Counted from the first letter of the stretch, positions 10,666-21,959 are shown. The stretch: 64,000 bases of DNA from Bryum argenteum (GCA_037043015.1 CM073323.1:22658758-22722757); one strand, 5' to 3'. Program-made: numbers and translations. Notes: generated by a model from the letters alone, not told the origin.

Positions 10666-11658
10666 TCCTCCATTAGCGTCAATCACTGCTAGTAACCTAG
10701 AGGGCATAGAATGACATAGTTGAAGGAGCTTTGTACCATTGACTAACTTCCACTCTCTTTCAAGAACTACCTTCAACACATCTATGTTTCTAGGGCATTG
10801 TTTGCCATGTTGCACAACATCTTTTAACATCCTCCAAACGTTCTCGATTGGATTGAGATCGGGAGAGTTTGCAGGCCAATTGAGCTTTTTGAGAAGGTGG
10901 CTTTGTCTTCATTCTTCACATATTTTGCTCCTATGGACGGGTGCCACATCTTCCATAAGCACTCCTTGTGGAATTTGACCCATGAAATGAACCAATTTGG
11001 CATCGTAAACTACTTCTATAAAATCCTTAGCAGAACGTTGACCTTTAGGCATAAAGACAAGTTCTGACTTTTGTCCTCCGGCAAATGCGCCCCAAATCAT
11101 TAAAGAAGTCCTTCCACTTTTAAAAGTAGGAGCTAGACAACTTGATGAATAACGCTCGTATGTACTTCTCCAAACATGAATTTGCCGAGAATTTTTTCCA
11201 ATTTCAAAAGTGGATTCATCTGTACAAACAACACGCTCCCACTCTTTTGCACTCCATCCACGGTACTTCTGAGCAAAAGCTAATTGTTGAGACATGTGAC
11301 GAGGTGTTAAAAAAGGTTTTTTGACTGCAATTCAACTAAAAATGCCATTTTTATGTAAGACCCTTTGAATAGTACGTCTACACACTTGAGTAGGACATGC
11401 ATTGGTAATCTCTGAGAGTGAAGAGCAACAATGAATTTTTGAGTAATGCACAATACTACGAACATCTCTATCACTAAGCTTTTTAGCGTGACTTCCACCG
11501 CAAGGTTTGCGCTTGTGGGTTCCATCTTCTCTAAATGTTTTTACTAACCTTGTAACTGTTCTAATAGGAACTCCAATAGTAGTTGCAATTTGAACTCCTG
11601 TAAATCCTCCCTCACGCAAACCTATGATGCGAGCACGAATTTCATCTGAAATTGCCAT
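10651..11658 (-). pseudogene. Tc1-like transposase with two in-frame stop codons
   Basis: One uninterrupted frame of 335 codons from ATG at 11656-11658 to TAG at 10651-10653, the normal Tc1 length, except for two TGA codons: one between the DNA-binding and catalytic parts (following NGIFS) and one at 10909-10911. Residues 1-110 form the two helix-turn-helix DNA-binding regions (VQIATTIGVPIRTVTRLVK). Catalytic residues are Asp in CTDESTF, Asp in LMEDVAPVH, and Glu in SPDLNPIENVW with 34 residues between the last two, the DD34E spacing of Tc1 proteins. No frameshift. The first stop (TGA before ATT GCA GTC) is one C-to-T change from an Arg CGA codon, fitting methyl-CpG decay. Confidence 0.85.
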
Positions 11659-12180
11659 TATAAACTTATAGAGTGCGTGATGCTAGCTACAGCAGTAGAG
11701 TAGGGATTAGAGTACAGCAAGGGGGAGAGAAGGGAGCCAAGGTGCTGGAGCAGAGAGGAGAGAGAAGGGTCGCCACAACACAAGCCCATATGCATACATG
11801 AAAAATCATTTTGCTCTTAATCACTCATCATGTATGCCCAATGTGAATCAACACTCATGCATCCCACAATACAACACTCTCTGTTTTGAGGATTGTCTCA
11901 ACATTCAGTCCATCACAAATCACACACACCATTCCTTTTACATAGTGTTCAATAGATATTTAAAAGAAAAAATTTGTCATGTGTCTAATGCACACTTTAT
12001 GGCCAAGTGGATTCTTCTTCATGGAACATCTCTTCACTTCTTCATTTAGATGCTATTGATCTTTTTGAGAAGCATTTATATTTGGTGGCTTACTCACATG
12101 ATTGAGTTCAATGAAAAAGCATGAGGTGTCAAAGATATTTTGACATTTTCAATATGACCTTCAAATTGTTTATCATAGTT

Positions 12181-12761
12181 ACACATGTTGATAGATATGG
12201 AATAACTTTTTTTATGTATGTCTTTTGGCTTTGAAATTTATCTCACATGTTATCAGTGTAGAGATGATCTTGTGCCAAAAATTTCACCATGTATCAACAA
12301 AAACTTAATCCCAAGGAGGGCGTCAAAGTTGGAAGTAGTAAAATGGTTTTCCCCTTTGTTTCTCAAAACTACACATGTTGATAGATTTGGAATATTATTT
12401 TTTGTATGGGTCTTTTGGACTTGAAATTTTCCACACATGCAAACAACATAAAAATGTTTTTGCTCCAAAAATTTCATGGGCAAGAAAAATTTCCTCAATT
12501 CTTGGGAGGGTGTCAAAGTTGGCAGCTGTGACACTTTTCTCACAGCTATCCCATGTTGGTAGATCTTGCATAAGTTTTTTTGTATAAGTCTCCTCGACTT
12601 GAAATTTGGTATGCATGTTTTCAACATAAAGATGATGTTGTCCCCAATTTTTCATGGTAAAATAAAAATTTCTCAGCTTTGGGGAGGGTGTCAAAGTTGG
12701 CAGCAGTGTAGGACACTATCCTTGGAACTACTAAACAACCAATTTGAATGTCACCCTATTG
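12181..12761. repeat. Right terminal inverted repeat of the Tc1-like element
   Basis: Near-identical inverted copy of 10085-10665 including all three subunits, ending CCCTATTG at 12761. Confidence 0.8.
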
Positions 12762-13609
12762 TACTATAATATTTTACTTTGGCCTTGAATTGGATGATTG
12801 GCATAGATCCAAAAAGACAAATATTTCAAGCTTGTTTTAAACTATAAACTTACAAAATTTTTCAATACTTATATAGCTTACAAAACAAACAAAACTTTAC
12901 ATCACTACGCTCAAACCTCTAGTATCCATTGAAAACTCACCACTAGTCTCGCTAGTAGCTATAGAAGACATAACAGATTCGTATGATTTGATCTCCATCT
13001 CAGATTTGTATGATTTGATCTTGAATCCTCCATCTCATGATGCCATGTAGGGCGACTTGGTTGGACACTTAAGAATGAGTAGGGCGACTTGGTTGGACAC
13101 TTACGAATGAGTAGTTAGAGGGTTGAATGGTAGATATTCCTTTGAATTCTCCCATATGGATAGATTTTCTCCCATATGGATAGATTATCTTTCTTCAGTG
13201 GGTTTTGTAAATATTGTGAAACTCTTTTGTTTTGAACAAATTTGACTTTTATGAGCATTTTTATATTCCATTTCTAGCAATGCATATTTCATTCAAAACT
13301 ATTATAAGCATTTACTAGTACTGGAAGTTACTCTTATAATTATCATACAAAATAACTGTATGATGATAGTGATATAATGACATTAAGTCCTCTCAGCAAA
13401 CATGGTCGTATCTAAGTTGTCTTTTCTTTGTAATTATATTTCATCCTTGATTTGAAGATTGAATAAGCGCATAGGAGAAAACACCTTAGTAAACATCTTG
13501 TAAGTAGATCCAAATCCAGATATCCAACACCACCTCCCCGTCCACCATGGCCACATGACCACCCTTTCTACCATGGCCACCTATAGCAAATAGTCTCAGT
13601 TAAACCAAT
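12762..13609. other. AT-rich spacer with a small tandem duplication
   Basis: GGGCGACTTGGTTGGACACT and its surroundings are duplicated in tandem (about 13050-13112, unit about 36 bp); GATTCGTATGATTTGATCT-like text also repeats nearby. No gene recognised. Confidence 0.5.
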
Positions 13610-14440
13610 TAGGGACCTAGGCACCCTTCATGCTCTCGAGACCGAGCCTGAAATCTAGCGGTTTCCAGTGCTCCCTCTCGAGTTTTAAGAATCAATCATC
13701 CCCGACATTCGCAATTGCAGATAATTGCAGGTGACGATGACGGCCGGACACTAAATCCAATCCATGTTCCCCCTTGGAATTTCCAAATATGGAGGGATGC
13801 TAATAAAAGGCTGCCCGGTATTTTTTTGTGTTTAAGGCCTTCAAATTCCAAGAAGGGTCCCCTAGGGCAAAATGGGGGGTGCAGACCCCAAATTTCAAAA
13901 AAAAAAATTCCAAAAAATGACCTTAAGGAGGTCAAAAATGGAAAATAAAAAAACTGGGGCGCCCCCCAAGTGGGGAACATGGATTGGATTTAGTGAGCGG
14001 CACGATGACGCCGATGACTGAGATTTCCGGATTCGGGGATGTCCATGCACGACAATATCTGTGTCACAGCAGCAGCTGATCGACAAACGAACTGCATTGA
14101 TGATTCTGGCGTTTCAAAAATCACTCCGTCGGGACTTCGAGTCCACTCCGGAATTCCGGGCCGTGACACCAAAAAGTGCTCAAACACTCCCCAAAGTTCT
14201 CATCGATCGTGGCGCGGGGGGAACAGCGCCGATCCCCCTCCAGTAAGCTAGTGTAGATCACAACGTTGTGGGCTACTTCTTCGGAGGTCTGGATGATCGA
14301 GAAGCGCTGCCATACGGATTTCGCATGACCGAGCATCCAGGACTCAGGCTTCACGTGATCCGGTTCGTGACCCACGAATGGTGCTGCCATGGCCGACGAT
14401 CGAAGTGGCCATTCTCAGTGCGAGCCAGCTCGTCATTGCA
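13610..14440 (+). pseudogene. CHX C-terminal pseudogene fragment with retained intron end
   Basis: From 14011 to about 14437 the sequence aligns with the start of CHX exon 4 (6255-6680) at the DNA level: the stretch encoding MTAISG, the TADKRTAL region and the DDREALAYG region are recognisable, but several 1-2 base gains and losses put them in different frames. Upstream, CTCTCGAG...CAATTGCAG before GTGACG matches the end of CHX intron 3, so the copy arose from genomic DNA, not from mRNA. A 259-bp MITE sits just inside the exon. No upstream exons remain; similarity stops near 14440 where unit A of the tandem array begins. It cannot encode an exchanger. Confidence 0.8.
13743..14001. mobile_element. 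Mutator-type MITE, 259 bp, 9-bp target duplication
   Basis: Ends GCCGGACACTAAATCC and, reversed, GCCGCTCACTAAATCC continue into a shared CAATCCATGTTCCCC. Perfect 9-bp duplications ACGATGACG lie at 13734-13742 and 14002-14010. Removing the element and one duplication restores the alignment to intact CHX exon 4 at that site. A 9-bp duplication fits Mutator-like elements. No transposase. Confidence 0.8.
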
Positions 14441-14639
14441 TCAACTACTGTGATTGCAGCAATCGGGTTGCCCTTTCTTTCATATTCATAAGCCGCTTAT
14501 GACAGTGAGGTGGATTTACCTTAAAAACAGCTGTTGCAATTTTTGAATTGTAAATGCGGACTTCTCAATAAGAAAGCTGCCGGTTCTCCGAATATACCTC
14601 TAGAAACAATGATATCTCTTGCGCTGATTTCTTTGGACA

Positions 14640-16260
14640 TACCATACTAGAATCAATTTTGAGAGCTGCTAAACCTAGTAGTATAGATCTGCCACTTGTG
14701 ATCAAAAAGAGACGGACAGTACTGCCTGGATTGCCTTTCTGCATCTCTACGTAGTGCCCGTCTCATATCACCAAAGTTCTCTGTTACGAAGGTCACAATT
14801 GATCTCTATCTGAGGCAGTCCTTGCCGCAATGCACACAAAAGCAAACAAACAATTACCAAACTCAAAAGTTCTGTTCAGGTAGAACGGTTGATCTTCTTA
14901 GTTGATTTCGTTCGGTGCCAATTGTATGTGGAATTTATTTCGGAAAAGTAAATAATTTAGAATGATACAAGAGTTCGTCTTCCAGAATCTCAATCGCAAA
15001 CAGCCGAAAGCATTCTGAACGTTGGCATTGGCTGTCTATATTCCCCAGAAGATCTACAAGTTGCAGTTACAGAAAGACGGAAGGTACTCGTCATTCCCAT
15101 AAATATGGCTCCTCTGTGAGCATGGCAATATCAGACCCCACTAGTTCCACACACAAGAACTTTGATACGTCGAACAATAGTCATTGTAGACGGTGATACT
15201 CACTCAGGCATGAAATGAAGCATGAACAATTGCAGTTCCTCTCCTAATAAGCCAGTATTACCCATTCTCCAACTCAGTGCAAAGTCATTGCACATTCTTT
15301 TGGCACAAACTGTGCTCTACAGCAACAACTTCCCATTGAACTCCCCTGTAGTAAACACGTACGCTCCGAACTCTCATCTCCTAACCTAAGTACGTAACCA
15401 TGGTCCACGCTGGTTCAAAACTGTAAGTGAAATCGAAGAAGACGATGGGTTACTGACGATGTACGATCTGACTGTGTAGGTACTTGGATTTACGATCCAG
15501 GAGACTCTTCGTCCCAAACAGAATGCTGTACTACATCCTCTGGGAGTGGCCAAAGCGACAAATGTCTGCCACGGACATCAGCGACGTGGAAGAGGCAATT
15601 GCAGCCTTTCAAGCTGCAGCTCGCAAGTGTGAGAACAAATCTCTGGCTCGTGATTGTGAACTGGCGGTGTCGCTGAGTTTTGCGGTGTTGGAGAAGCTGA
15701 AACAATCGCTGAGAGAACAGGAAGCCCAGGTTGCGATTCATTGCCGTCATTGTTTCAGAAACGCTCGTTTGGATGTGCTAAAGTTGTTGAGATCGATCCA
15801 AATGCGTGCAGCGTTTGAGCTTGATTCGGAGCGGGAGCTTCAACCGGTTGTTGTCGAAATCGGGGAGTGTGTCGATGAATGCAAGCAATCAAATGGTGCT
15901 TGTTAAGTAGCAGGGGCAATACCATCAGTGATGGAGTTCCAAATGAATGTGTTCTCGTTGGATAAATGATATAGTTCTGATATGTTCAGTGATTCTATGC
16001 ATCTTCTGGAGCAGGTTATATGAGATTTGGTAGATTTTTTGAGACTAAAAAGAGTTACATGGGCATGCGTGTTGTGTAGCAAGTTATCTAGTAGCAATAT
16101 TATTTTTTTTAGGATTAAATGAGTACATTGGCAACCTTTTTATATATAAAAACTATAAAGTTTGAAGTCCAAAAGAAAGTATAAAAGTGAGAAATAAGAA
16201 ATCTCAATTCTATCAAAATAGTATTCTTTCACAAAAAATAGCATTTTGCAGGGGCCGAGA
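14640..16260 (+). repeat. Tandem-array unit A (truncated 5' side)
   Basis: Sequence shared with units B, C and D: the block with GAGACGGACAGTA near 14710, the block GTTGGCATTGGCTGTCTA near 15021, the block GTAAACACGTACGCTCCGAA near 15350, the conserved exon and a following AT-rich tail. The B3-like exon present in the other units is missing because similarity starts only about 14.64 kb. Confidence 0.7.
15480..15906 (+). CDS. Conserved exon of unknown function, array copy A
   Basis: An exon following a probable 57-bp intron (GTAAGT at 15423, TGTAG ending 15479) and ending in TAA. It encodes about 140 residues: YLDLRSRRLFVPN, then a helix-rich stretch (ISDVEEAIAAFQAAARKC, SFAVLEKLKQSLREQE) and a Cys-containing tail ending near CVDECKQ. 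I do not recognise the family. Copies B and C keep the same frame with mostly single-base differences, and D is frameshifted, which suggests a once functional protein segment. Upstream exons for this copy are missing, so it is probably not a complete gene now. Coiled-coil or four-helix structure is possible; function is unknown. Confidence 0.45.
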
Positions 16261-16628
16261 CTCGTGACCTTGCAATACCGCGATTCCTGTGTAAGTATCA
16301 ATTTGGGCTGGAGCTCTTGAATTTTATTTCGAACCTAACTCAAGGTACTTATATTTGCTTGTGGTGATTGCAGAGCGAGATGGAGAATGGAGACCTTCCA
16401 CAACGGGAATTGAACACTCAGATTGACCATACGATCTGGAGGAAGCTACTCCAATAACTCGTAGAAAAGTGTTTAGGCCTCCTCCCCGCAGGCATGCTAG
16501 GCAGCGTTTATGGTTGGATTTTTACCAACGATGACGACCGTGAAGTCAAATCCGAGTACGAGAAGAGTCAAATCTGTGAGAGAAGAGTCAAATCTGTGAG
16601 ATCGGTTGGACATCAATTTAACCAAATT
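16260..16628 (+). other. Region after unit A with possible exon remnant
   Basis: GATTGCAG at about 16366-16374 resembles a splice acceptor before AGCGAGATGGAG. The following frames are short and broken. A 20-bp unit GAGAAGAGTCAAATCTGTGA is duplicated near 16560-16600. No family recognised. Confidence 0.25.
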
Positions 16629-17653
16629 CTTTCTGCTCCGCCTCCGGTTCTACTCCATGGTGGAAGTTCTTGTTGCGCTCGTTGTGTATCTGACTAGGTA
16701 AATCTTTCTTGCCGCTTGTTCGTATCAGCGCTCTGGATTTTTCGTGCTCTGGGGTCTTTTGAGTATCAGTGCGACCGGTACGCTCGCTAGACACTGAGCA
16801 GGAATCAATATGTCTTCGGGGGAGAAGGCTCTACCAGGCTATTGCGGCTAGTATTAAGAGCACGAGCACCCAAGTCCATACTTATTTGGATGCATTAATA
16901 CTTAGATTGCTCATGCACTATTACTCCATCTCAACTCGTTTGTGAGGTTGGTCTCGATTTGAGTTTGAGAGTTTGATTTCTAGATTGAGCAATGAGACCA
17001 CCCAGAAGTTCTTCTCGAGATAACATCCACGGATGTTCGTATTAAAGTAGGCTGTTCACAACATCGGGCACCATCGACCTTAGCATAGTCATCTCGAAGA
17101 ATGGGGCTCTCCTGGCTCTTAGATGCCTCGGAGCCCTCTGGATGTTCAATACAAACATTCGTGGATGTTGTTCAATACAAACATCCGTAGATGTTGTTCA
17201 ATACAAACATCCGTAGATGTTATCTCGAGAAGAACCTCTGGATGGCCTCATTGCTCAATCTAGAAAGCAAACTCTCAAACTCAAACCGAGATCAAACTCA
17301 CAAACGAATTGAGATGGAGTAACACTGCATGAGCAAAATCTAAGTAATGCATTCAAATAAGTATAGACTCGGGTGCTCGAGCTCTTAATGCTAGCCGCGA
17401 TAACCTGACAGAGCCGTCTCTCCCGAAGACATCTTGATTCCTGCTCAATGTCTAATTGTCTAGCAAGCGTACCAATCGCACTGAAACTCCAAAGACCCCA
17501 GAGCACGAACTGATACGAACAGAACAAATGGCAAGAAAGATTCACCTAGTCAGATACACAACGATACACAACGACGTGCGCAACAAGAACTTCCACCACA
17601 GAGTAAGCGCAACAAGAACTTCCACCACAGAGTAAGAACTGGAGGCGGAGCAG
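16629..17653. repeat. Long inverted repeat, arms about 410-450 bp, spacer about 170 bp
   Basis: Left arm 16629-17035 starts CTGCTCCGCCTCCGGTTCT and pairs with the right arm 17205-17653 ending AGAACTGGAGGCGGAGCAG. Both contain TCAGGTTATCGCGG-like and AGATTGAGCAATGAG text. Near the outer end of the right arm AACTTCCACCACAGAGTAAG is duplicated. The spacer holds three tandem GTTCAATACAAACATCCGTA units. The arms differ by small indels, so the duplication is not brand new. No gene recognised. Confidence 0.75.
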
Positions 17654-17655
17654 GA

Positions 17656-18440
17656 AGAAATCGGTTCTGATGTCGGTATTGATTAAGGTAGAGTGTCCTA
17701 AAAGCGCCACAGAACCCAAAAGCGCACTCTACCTCATTTGTAGATTGTGAAGATACAGATGTACCTCATTTGTAAAGAACGCATTTGGGTCAAATCTTAC
17801 TTAGTTAGCATTTTGGAATTTTGTATAAAATTCACAAATGCGAATTACATGTTGCAAATTTTTGCAATCCTCCCGAAAACCTATTTCGAATGTGGTCATA
17901 ATTTTATTTTGAATTTACTAGTAGGTAAGATCTCTTAAGGTGGCGCTTTTAGGACACTCTACCTCGCTTTTAGGACACTCTACCTTAAACACGATCATAT
18001 CACCAGGTAGACTTGAAACATCCCTTGTCGTCAGAAATCGGTTTTGATGTTGGTATTGAGTAAACACGATCATATCACCAGGTAGACTTGAAACATCCAT
18101 TGTCGTCAGAAATCGGTTTTGATGTCGGTATTGATTAAACACGATCATATCACCAGGTAGACTTGAAACATCCATTGTCGTCAGAAATCGGTTTTGATGT
18201 CGGTATTGATTAAACACGATCATATCACTAGATAGACTTGAAACATCCCTTGTCGTCAGAAATCGGTTTTGATGTCGGTATTGATTAAACACGATCATAT
18301 CACTAGATAGACTTGAAACATCCCTTGTCGTCAGAAATCGGTTTTGATGTCGGTATTGATTAAACACGATCATATCACTAGGTAGACTTGAAACATCCCT
18401 TGTCGACATGAATTGACTAATTTTCTCTCTACTTTGACTA
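17656..18440. repeat. 75-bp tandem array interrupted by a MITE
   Basis: Unit starts recur at 17991, 18066, 18141, 18216, 18291 and 18366, each with ACGATCATATCAC and AAATCGGTTTTGATGT. A partial first unit (17656-17686) is cut off from the rest by a 298-bp MITE. Because 75 is a multiple of three and units are nearly identical, the minus strand keeps an open frame with a 25-residue repeat (MIVFNQYRHQNRFLTT...); this needs no selection to explain. Confidence 0.85.
17687..17984. mobile_element. TTAA-flanked MITE of a second family, 298 bp
   Basis: Terminal inverted repeat GGTAGAGTGTCCTAAAAGCG, with TTAA at 17683-17686 and 17985-17988. The other 75-bp units show the empty site (GATTAAACACG, a single TTAA). 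The right end contains a tandem duplication of its own terminus (GCTTTTAGGACACTCTACC twice). No coding region. Confidence 0.8.
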
Positions 18441-18910
18441 TCGATCTCAGGCTGCATGCAGTAGTTGCTGCCTACTTCCTTCCACAAGAACTGTTGAATA
18501 TTTGATCCATTCCGAAGATTTTGAGATCATTAATGAGCTAAAACTCTCGACACATCACCAGACTCGTCCATGGATCAAATTAGAAGTACCAAATCATATT
18601 TTTATGGTTTATGGTTCAAATTGTTATAACAACAATGTCATATGCCATTTTTATCACCAATACCATCCTTTGTATTTAGAGATGAGTCTGGGTGAGCATC
18701 TCGGATACACCAGCATCTTGGACAGCTCTAATCACGTTAAAGTCTACCACGGGCTTATCACTCCTCCCCCAACGAGTTGAAAATTTGACAAATTGGGTGA
18801 GAAATTGAAGTTTGGAGGATTGACATTGCCTTCAAGTGATGTTTGTTTTTGTTTCTGACTGAAACTGTTGTGATAATTCTGAATCAAGCCTACTTTTGGT
18901 AAGCCTCCTT
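18441..18910. other. Spacer with an old dispersed repeat
   Basis: The text around 18710-18830 (CTTGGACAGCTC, AAAGTCTACCA, TTGGGTGAGAAA) recurs diverged at 25600-25720 and 33020-33120. No gene recognised. Confidence 0.45.
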
Positions 18911-19009
18911 CAGGCGCTATGAATCTTAGTTAGCTCAATTCAAGGTGTCACATGTTATATTGTTATATTGGAAGGCATTTTAGTGTAAGGATCTTAAAAC
19001 TCAAATCTT

Positions 19010-19430
19010 TTGAAGTAGTGAACATTATTATGTCAACATGACATCTTTTGGTGCTTTCAAAAACTTACAAATAACATAAGCTTTTGTTGGTTTTTTGCCA
19101 TTGACCATCATTGAAGGGCAAATATTTTTCAAGAGGTGTTCGAAAACAACATAGTTTGTAGACGGGAAGTGATAAATATTTGCCCTTCATTGATTTTGAA
19201 AGATCAAAATATGTAAAAATGTAGCATATTATGAATTTTTTTGGTGATATTAAAAAAGAAGAAGATGTGTCATTCTGGAGGCATAACTCGATATGCCTCT
19301 AAAGTGGCACAATTAAGAACTCATGCCAAAATGGCAGACTTGGTTGGAAATGGCATACCTGGTTTGTCAGCACACTAAATAATGCCATTTTAACATAACG
19401 CCATTTGAACAGAATTGAGGTTTGTTCTAC
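19010..19430. mobile_element. MITE-like repeat, GCCATTTTA family (copy 1)
   Basis: Ends in TGCCATTTTAAC followed by GAATTGAGGTTT and contains a block (AAATATTTGCCCTT, GATCAAAATATGTAAAAA) also found at 27.94-28.34 kb. The left edge is uncertain. Confidence 0.4.
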
Positions 19431-20290
19431 TTTAGATTTGCACACATGTTTTTATGTCAATTGAAAATATTGAAAAACTACATAGTTCTTTAGAAGTTGT
19501 ATCCCCAATACATCACCATCTAATTCCAATTTGATTCTATAAGCCATGCTTTGACTTGAATGTAGTCTTGTACTGAACTTATTGTATTCGTATGGATCAG
19601 GTTTGGAATAATGAAGTTGCATAAATGCAAGATCATGATGTATTATCACTAAAATAATCTTTAGATTTCATCTTTCTTTTTAGTTTTAAAATCCTAACAA
19701 AAAAAAAAATCAAAAGTAAAAAACCTCTATAATGGGCTGTGAAAATAGACAAAAACCTAGATTTGTATTAAGTTTGAACCCAACTTATCAAAAACCACAA
19801 AGTGGGTCATCAAACTTACTCTTAATTATACTCTTAATTATACTTTTAATTATACTCTTAATTATCCTCTTAATAATCTCTTAATAATCTCTTAATTATT
19901 ATGACATCAAAGTAGTTATGCAGTTAAGTTATGCTTCTATGCCCGAAAACTCCCATGCATTTAGGGATTAACTCCTAAGTGCTTAAGAAAGTCAAAATGG
20001 CTTTTTGATTATTCAAGCATAATTTGGTATGCATGTGGTAGTACATGGTAAGACTTAGATTGCTCGCACTTAATTGAAGCAAGTATATTTTATTGGAGTG
20101 TGTTAGAATAAGGAGTGTTGCACTAAAAGTGATGAGTCAAGAGAAAATACATTCGAGCCAATGGGAGGCCTTGGAATCAAACCAAAGAATTGAGGCTTTA
20201 TACAAGCAAATCTGAGTCCAAGGGACAAGAGGAAGAAATAATGACATACACAACACTTTTGCCCTCCATGGCAACATCAGTATACAGTGA
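19431..20290. other. AT-rich spacer with short tandem repeat
   Basis: A 12-14 bp unit (CTCTTAATTATA) repeats about seven times at 19820-19905. Nothing else recognised. Confidence 0.5.
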
Positions 20291-20358
20291 TGAGGGCCCT
20301 TAGAGTTTTAATTAGGCTAACTCAATAAGGTGAGCCTAACTAAAACTCTCGAGGGCCA
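20291..20358. repeat. 68-bp hairpin
   Basis: GGGCCCTTAGAGTTTTAATT pairs with the inverted AACTAAAACTCTCGAGGGCC, giving a stem of about 28 bp with few mismatches and a very short loop (around CAATAAGG). Could be a tiny foldback element. Confidence 0.5.
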
Positions 20359-21139
20359 CTGGGCAATAGAAATAGCTCTTTATGGGAGCCTTTGGCCTTT
20401 TTCACATATTTGAAACATATTCTGGATGCTGACATTGTAGTTTATAAAAGATTATTTTTGTAATATGTGCATTATAAGGATCAAATAAGAAAATGCACAT
20501 GCTTATTCTATTTTTGATTGGTTGAAGTTAATTGTGTTGTCTTTGTCCTAGGTAGTGATCTAAATATCCATTTTTATGGTCAGCGATTTAATTGTTCATC
20601 ATTTTAGTTATTGGTGTAATTTGTTATCATTATAAGAAGCAATCTTTTGATCTACCATCTTGGTAGTAGGCAACAATAAAGAAGGTATATTATTATTTAC
20701 TCATAATTGTAAGAAATTATTATATTATATATGTATTAATACTTAGACCTTCTTGAATTTTGTTTGTCTTTTATCATGTTTGTAGGCTCATGTGAATAGG
20801 TAACCTAATTTGTAACGTATATCAAAAGTAATTTACTATGTATTTTTTGTAATTTGCGGTTCTAAAATACATTCATGTTTCTATTTATGCAAATCCAGTA
20901 TGTCATGTTCATATGCAGATTTGAGCTAATTCGTTTCCTCTATATGCAGATCCAAAAGTATGGTCGTTTTGTGAAGGTTCAAAACTCTCATTTCTCATTT
21001 CTCCACTATATGTGGATCCAAAACTATCGTCACTTTATGGAGGAATGTTCACGTCCATCCAAATATAGTCACCACCACCTTATACAGATACATCATCTTT
21101 GTAATCAAGCGGATCCAAAAGTGTCATATTTGGAACTAT
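20359..21139. other. AT-rich spacer, nothing recognised
   Basis: Short frames only; ATGCAGAT and GGATCCAAAA-type words repeat loosely around 20880-21120. Confidence 0.4.
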
Positions 21140-21323
21140 CACCACTAGAAAAGAGGGGGGTTTGCAACATTACAAATTCTTGCTTATTTTTTAGCGGTTG
21201 CTCATTTGAGAAGAAAACATTACAAACCCCTCAAATTGTAAAAGTAAGTTCCAAAACGTTCAACTAAATGTGAGCAACATTTGAGAAAAAAATATGTTGC
21301 AAACCCCCTCAAATTGTAGTAGT
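21140..21323. mobile_element. CACTA-type MITE, array unit B copy
   Basis: Left end CACCACTAGAAAAGAGG and right end, reversed, CACTACTACAATTTGAGG, both continuing into GGGGTTTGCAACAT. These are CACTA-superfamily style termini. The same insertion occurs at the same place in array units C and D, so it predates the array duplication. Confidence 0.65.
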
Positions 21324-21959
21324 GAATGCTGAATGTCCAACTAGATGCATACGACATCGCGCATGAGCGTATCCCTCCTCTCAGGGCCAGCTGGTGGTCT
21401 AGGTGTTCGACTTTCGAAGCTTATTAATGATCTCATTGGCTTCGAGTGGAGCACTTTACAATGGTAATGCGAAGAGAAGTGCAACTGCATGGTCTCAAAT
21501 CAATACTTAAAGAAGACAGGAGATGAATAAGTTCACGTGGATAGGGATGTTTTAAGTTTCCCCGACAACTATAATTTCGTGCTTGAGGTTTTCTTTTCAC
21601 TGATCAGGATGGCTGTTCAAGTCAAATCAGTCGAAGAGGACAATAACCGGCTCATTTGGGCAGCTCTTAGATATCGGAGGAGATGGCCCTGCTGGTTGAT
21701 ACGGCTTGCTTAATGAGCCTCGGGGTGTGGAAGAGCCGGCACCGGCACCCCAGGCTATGTACATTTCAGTGCACCCCGGAGGACTTCCCAGCTCCAGTTT
21801 GCTTTTAGCCATCTCGCAAGAACCCTTTGTGTGTGATTTGTCACGAACTCCATGTATATAGAGTTTGGCATCAGGCCTAGATACGATACTTTCATTCATC
21901 TGTGATCCTCATTGCTGAATTCACTCCTTCTGTGCTCATGTTCGTGTAAATCCTGCGTG

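Larger units (their letters stand above)
10085..12761 (-). mobile_element. Tc1-like DD34E transposon, 2.68 kb, long terminal inverted repeats
   Basis: The two ends, 10085-10665 and 12181-12761, are inverted copies of about 580 bp starting CAATAGGGTGACATTC. The right flank is TA; the left flank is TT, so one side of the expected TA duplication has probably mutated. One transposase reading frame lies on the minus strand. The stretch 11659-12180 between transposase start and right repeat is non-coding. The element is complete in structure but its transposase is broken, so it could move only with help from another copy. Confidence 0.8.

Noticed and set aside
13743..14001. CACTA element because the ends contain CACTAAATCC
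   Set aside because: The inverted repeat extends four to six bases further out to GCCG, and the flanks are a perfect 9-bp duplication, not 3 bp.
17990..18430. CRISPR-like array
   Set aside because: The 75-bp units are contiguous tandem copies without unique spacers, in a plant genome.
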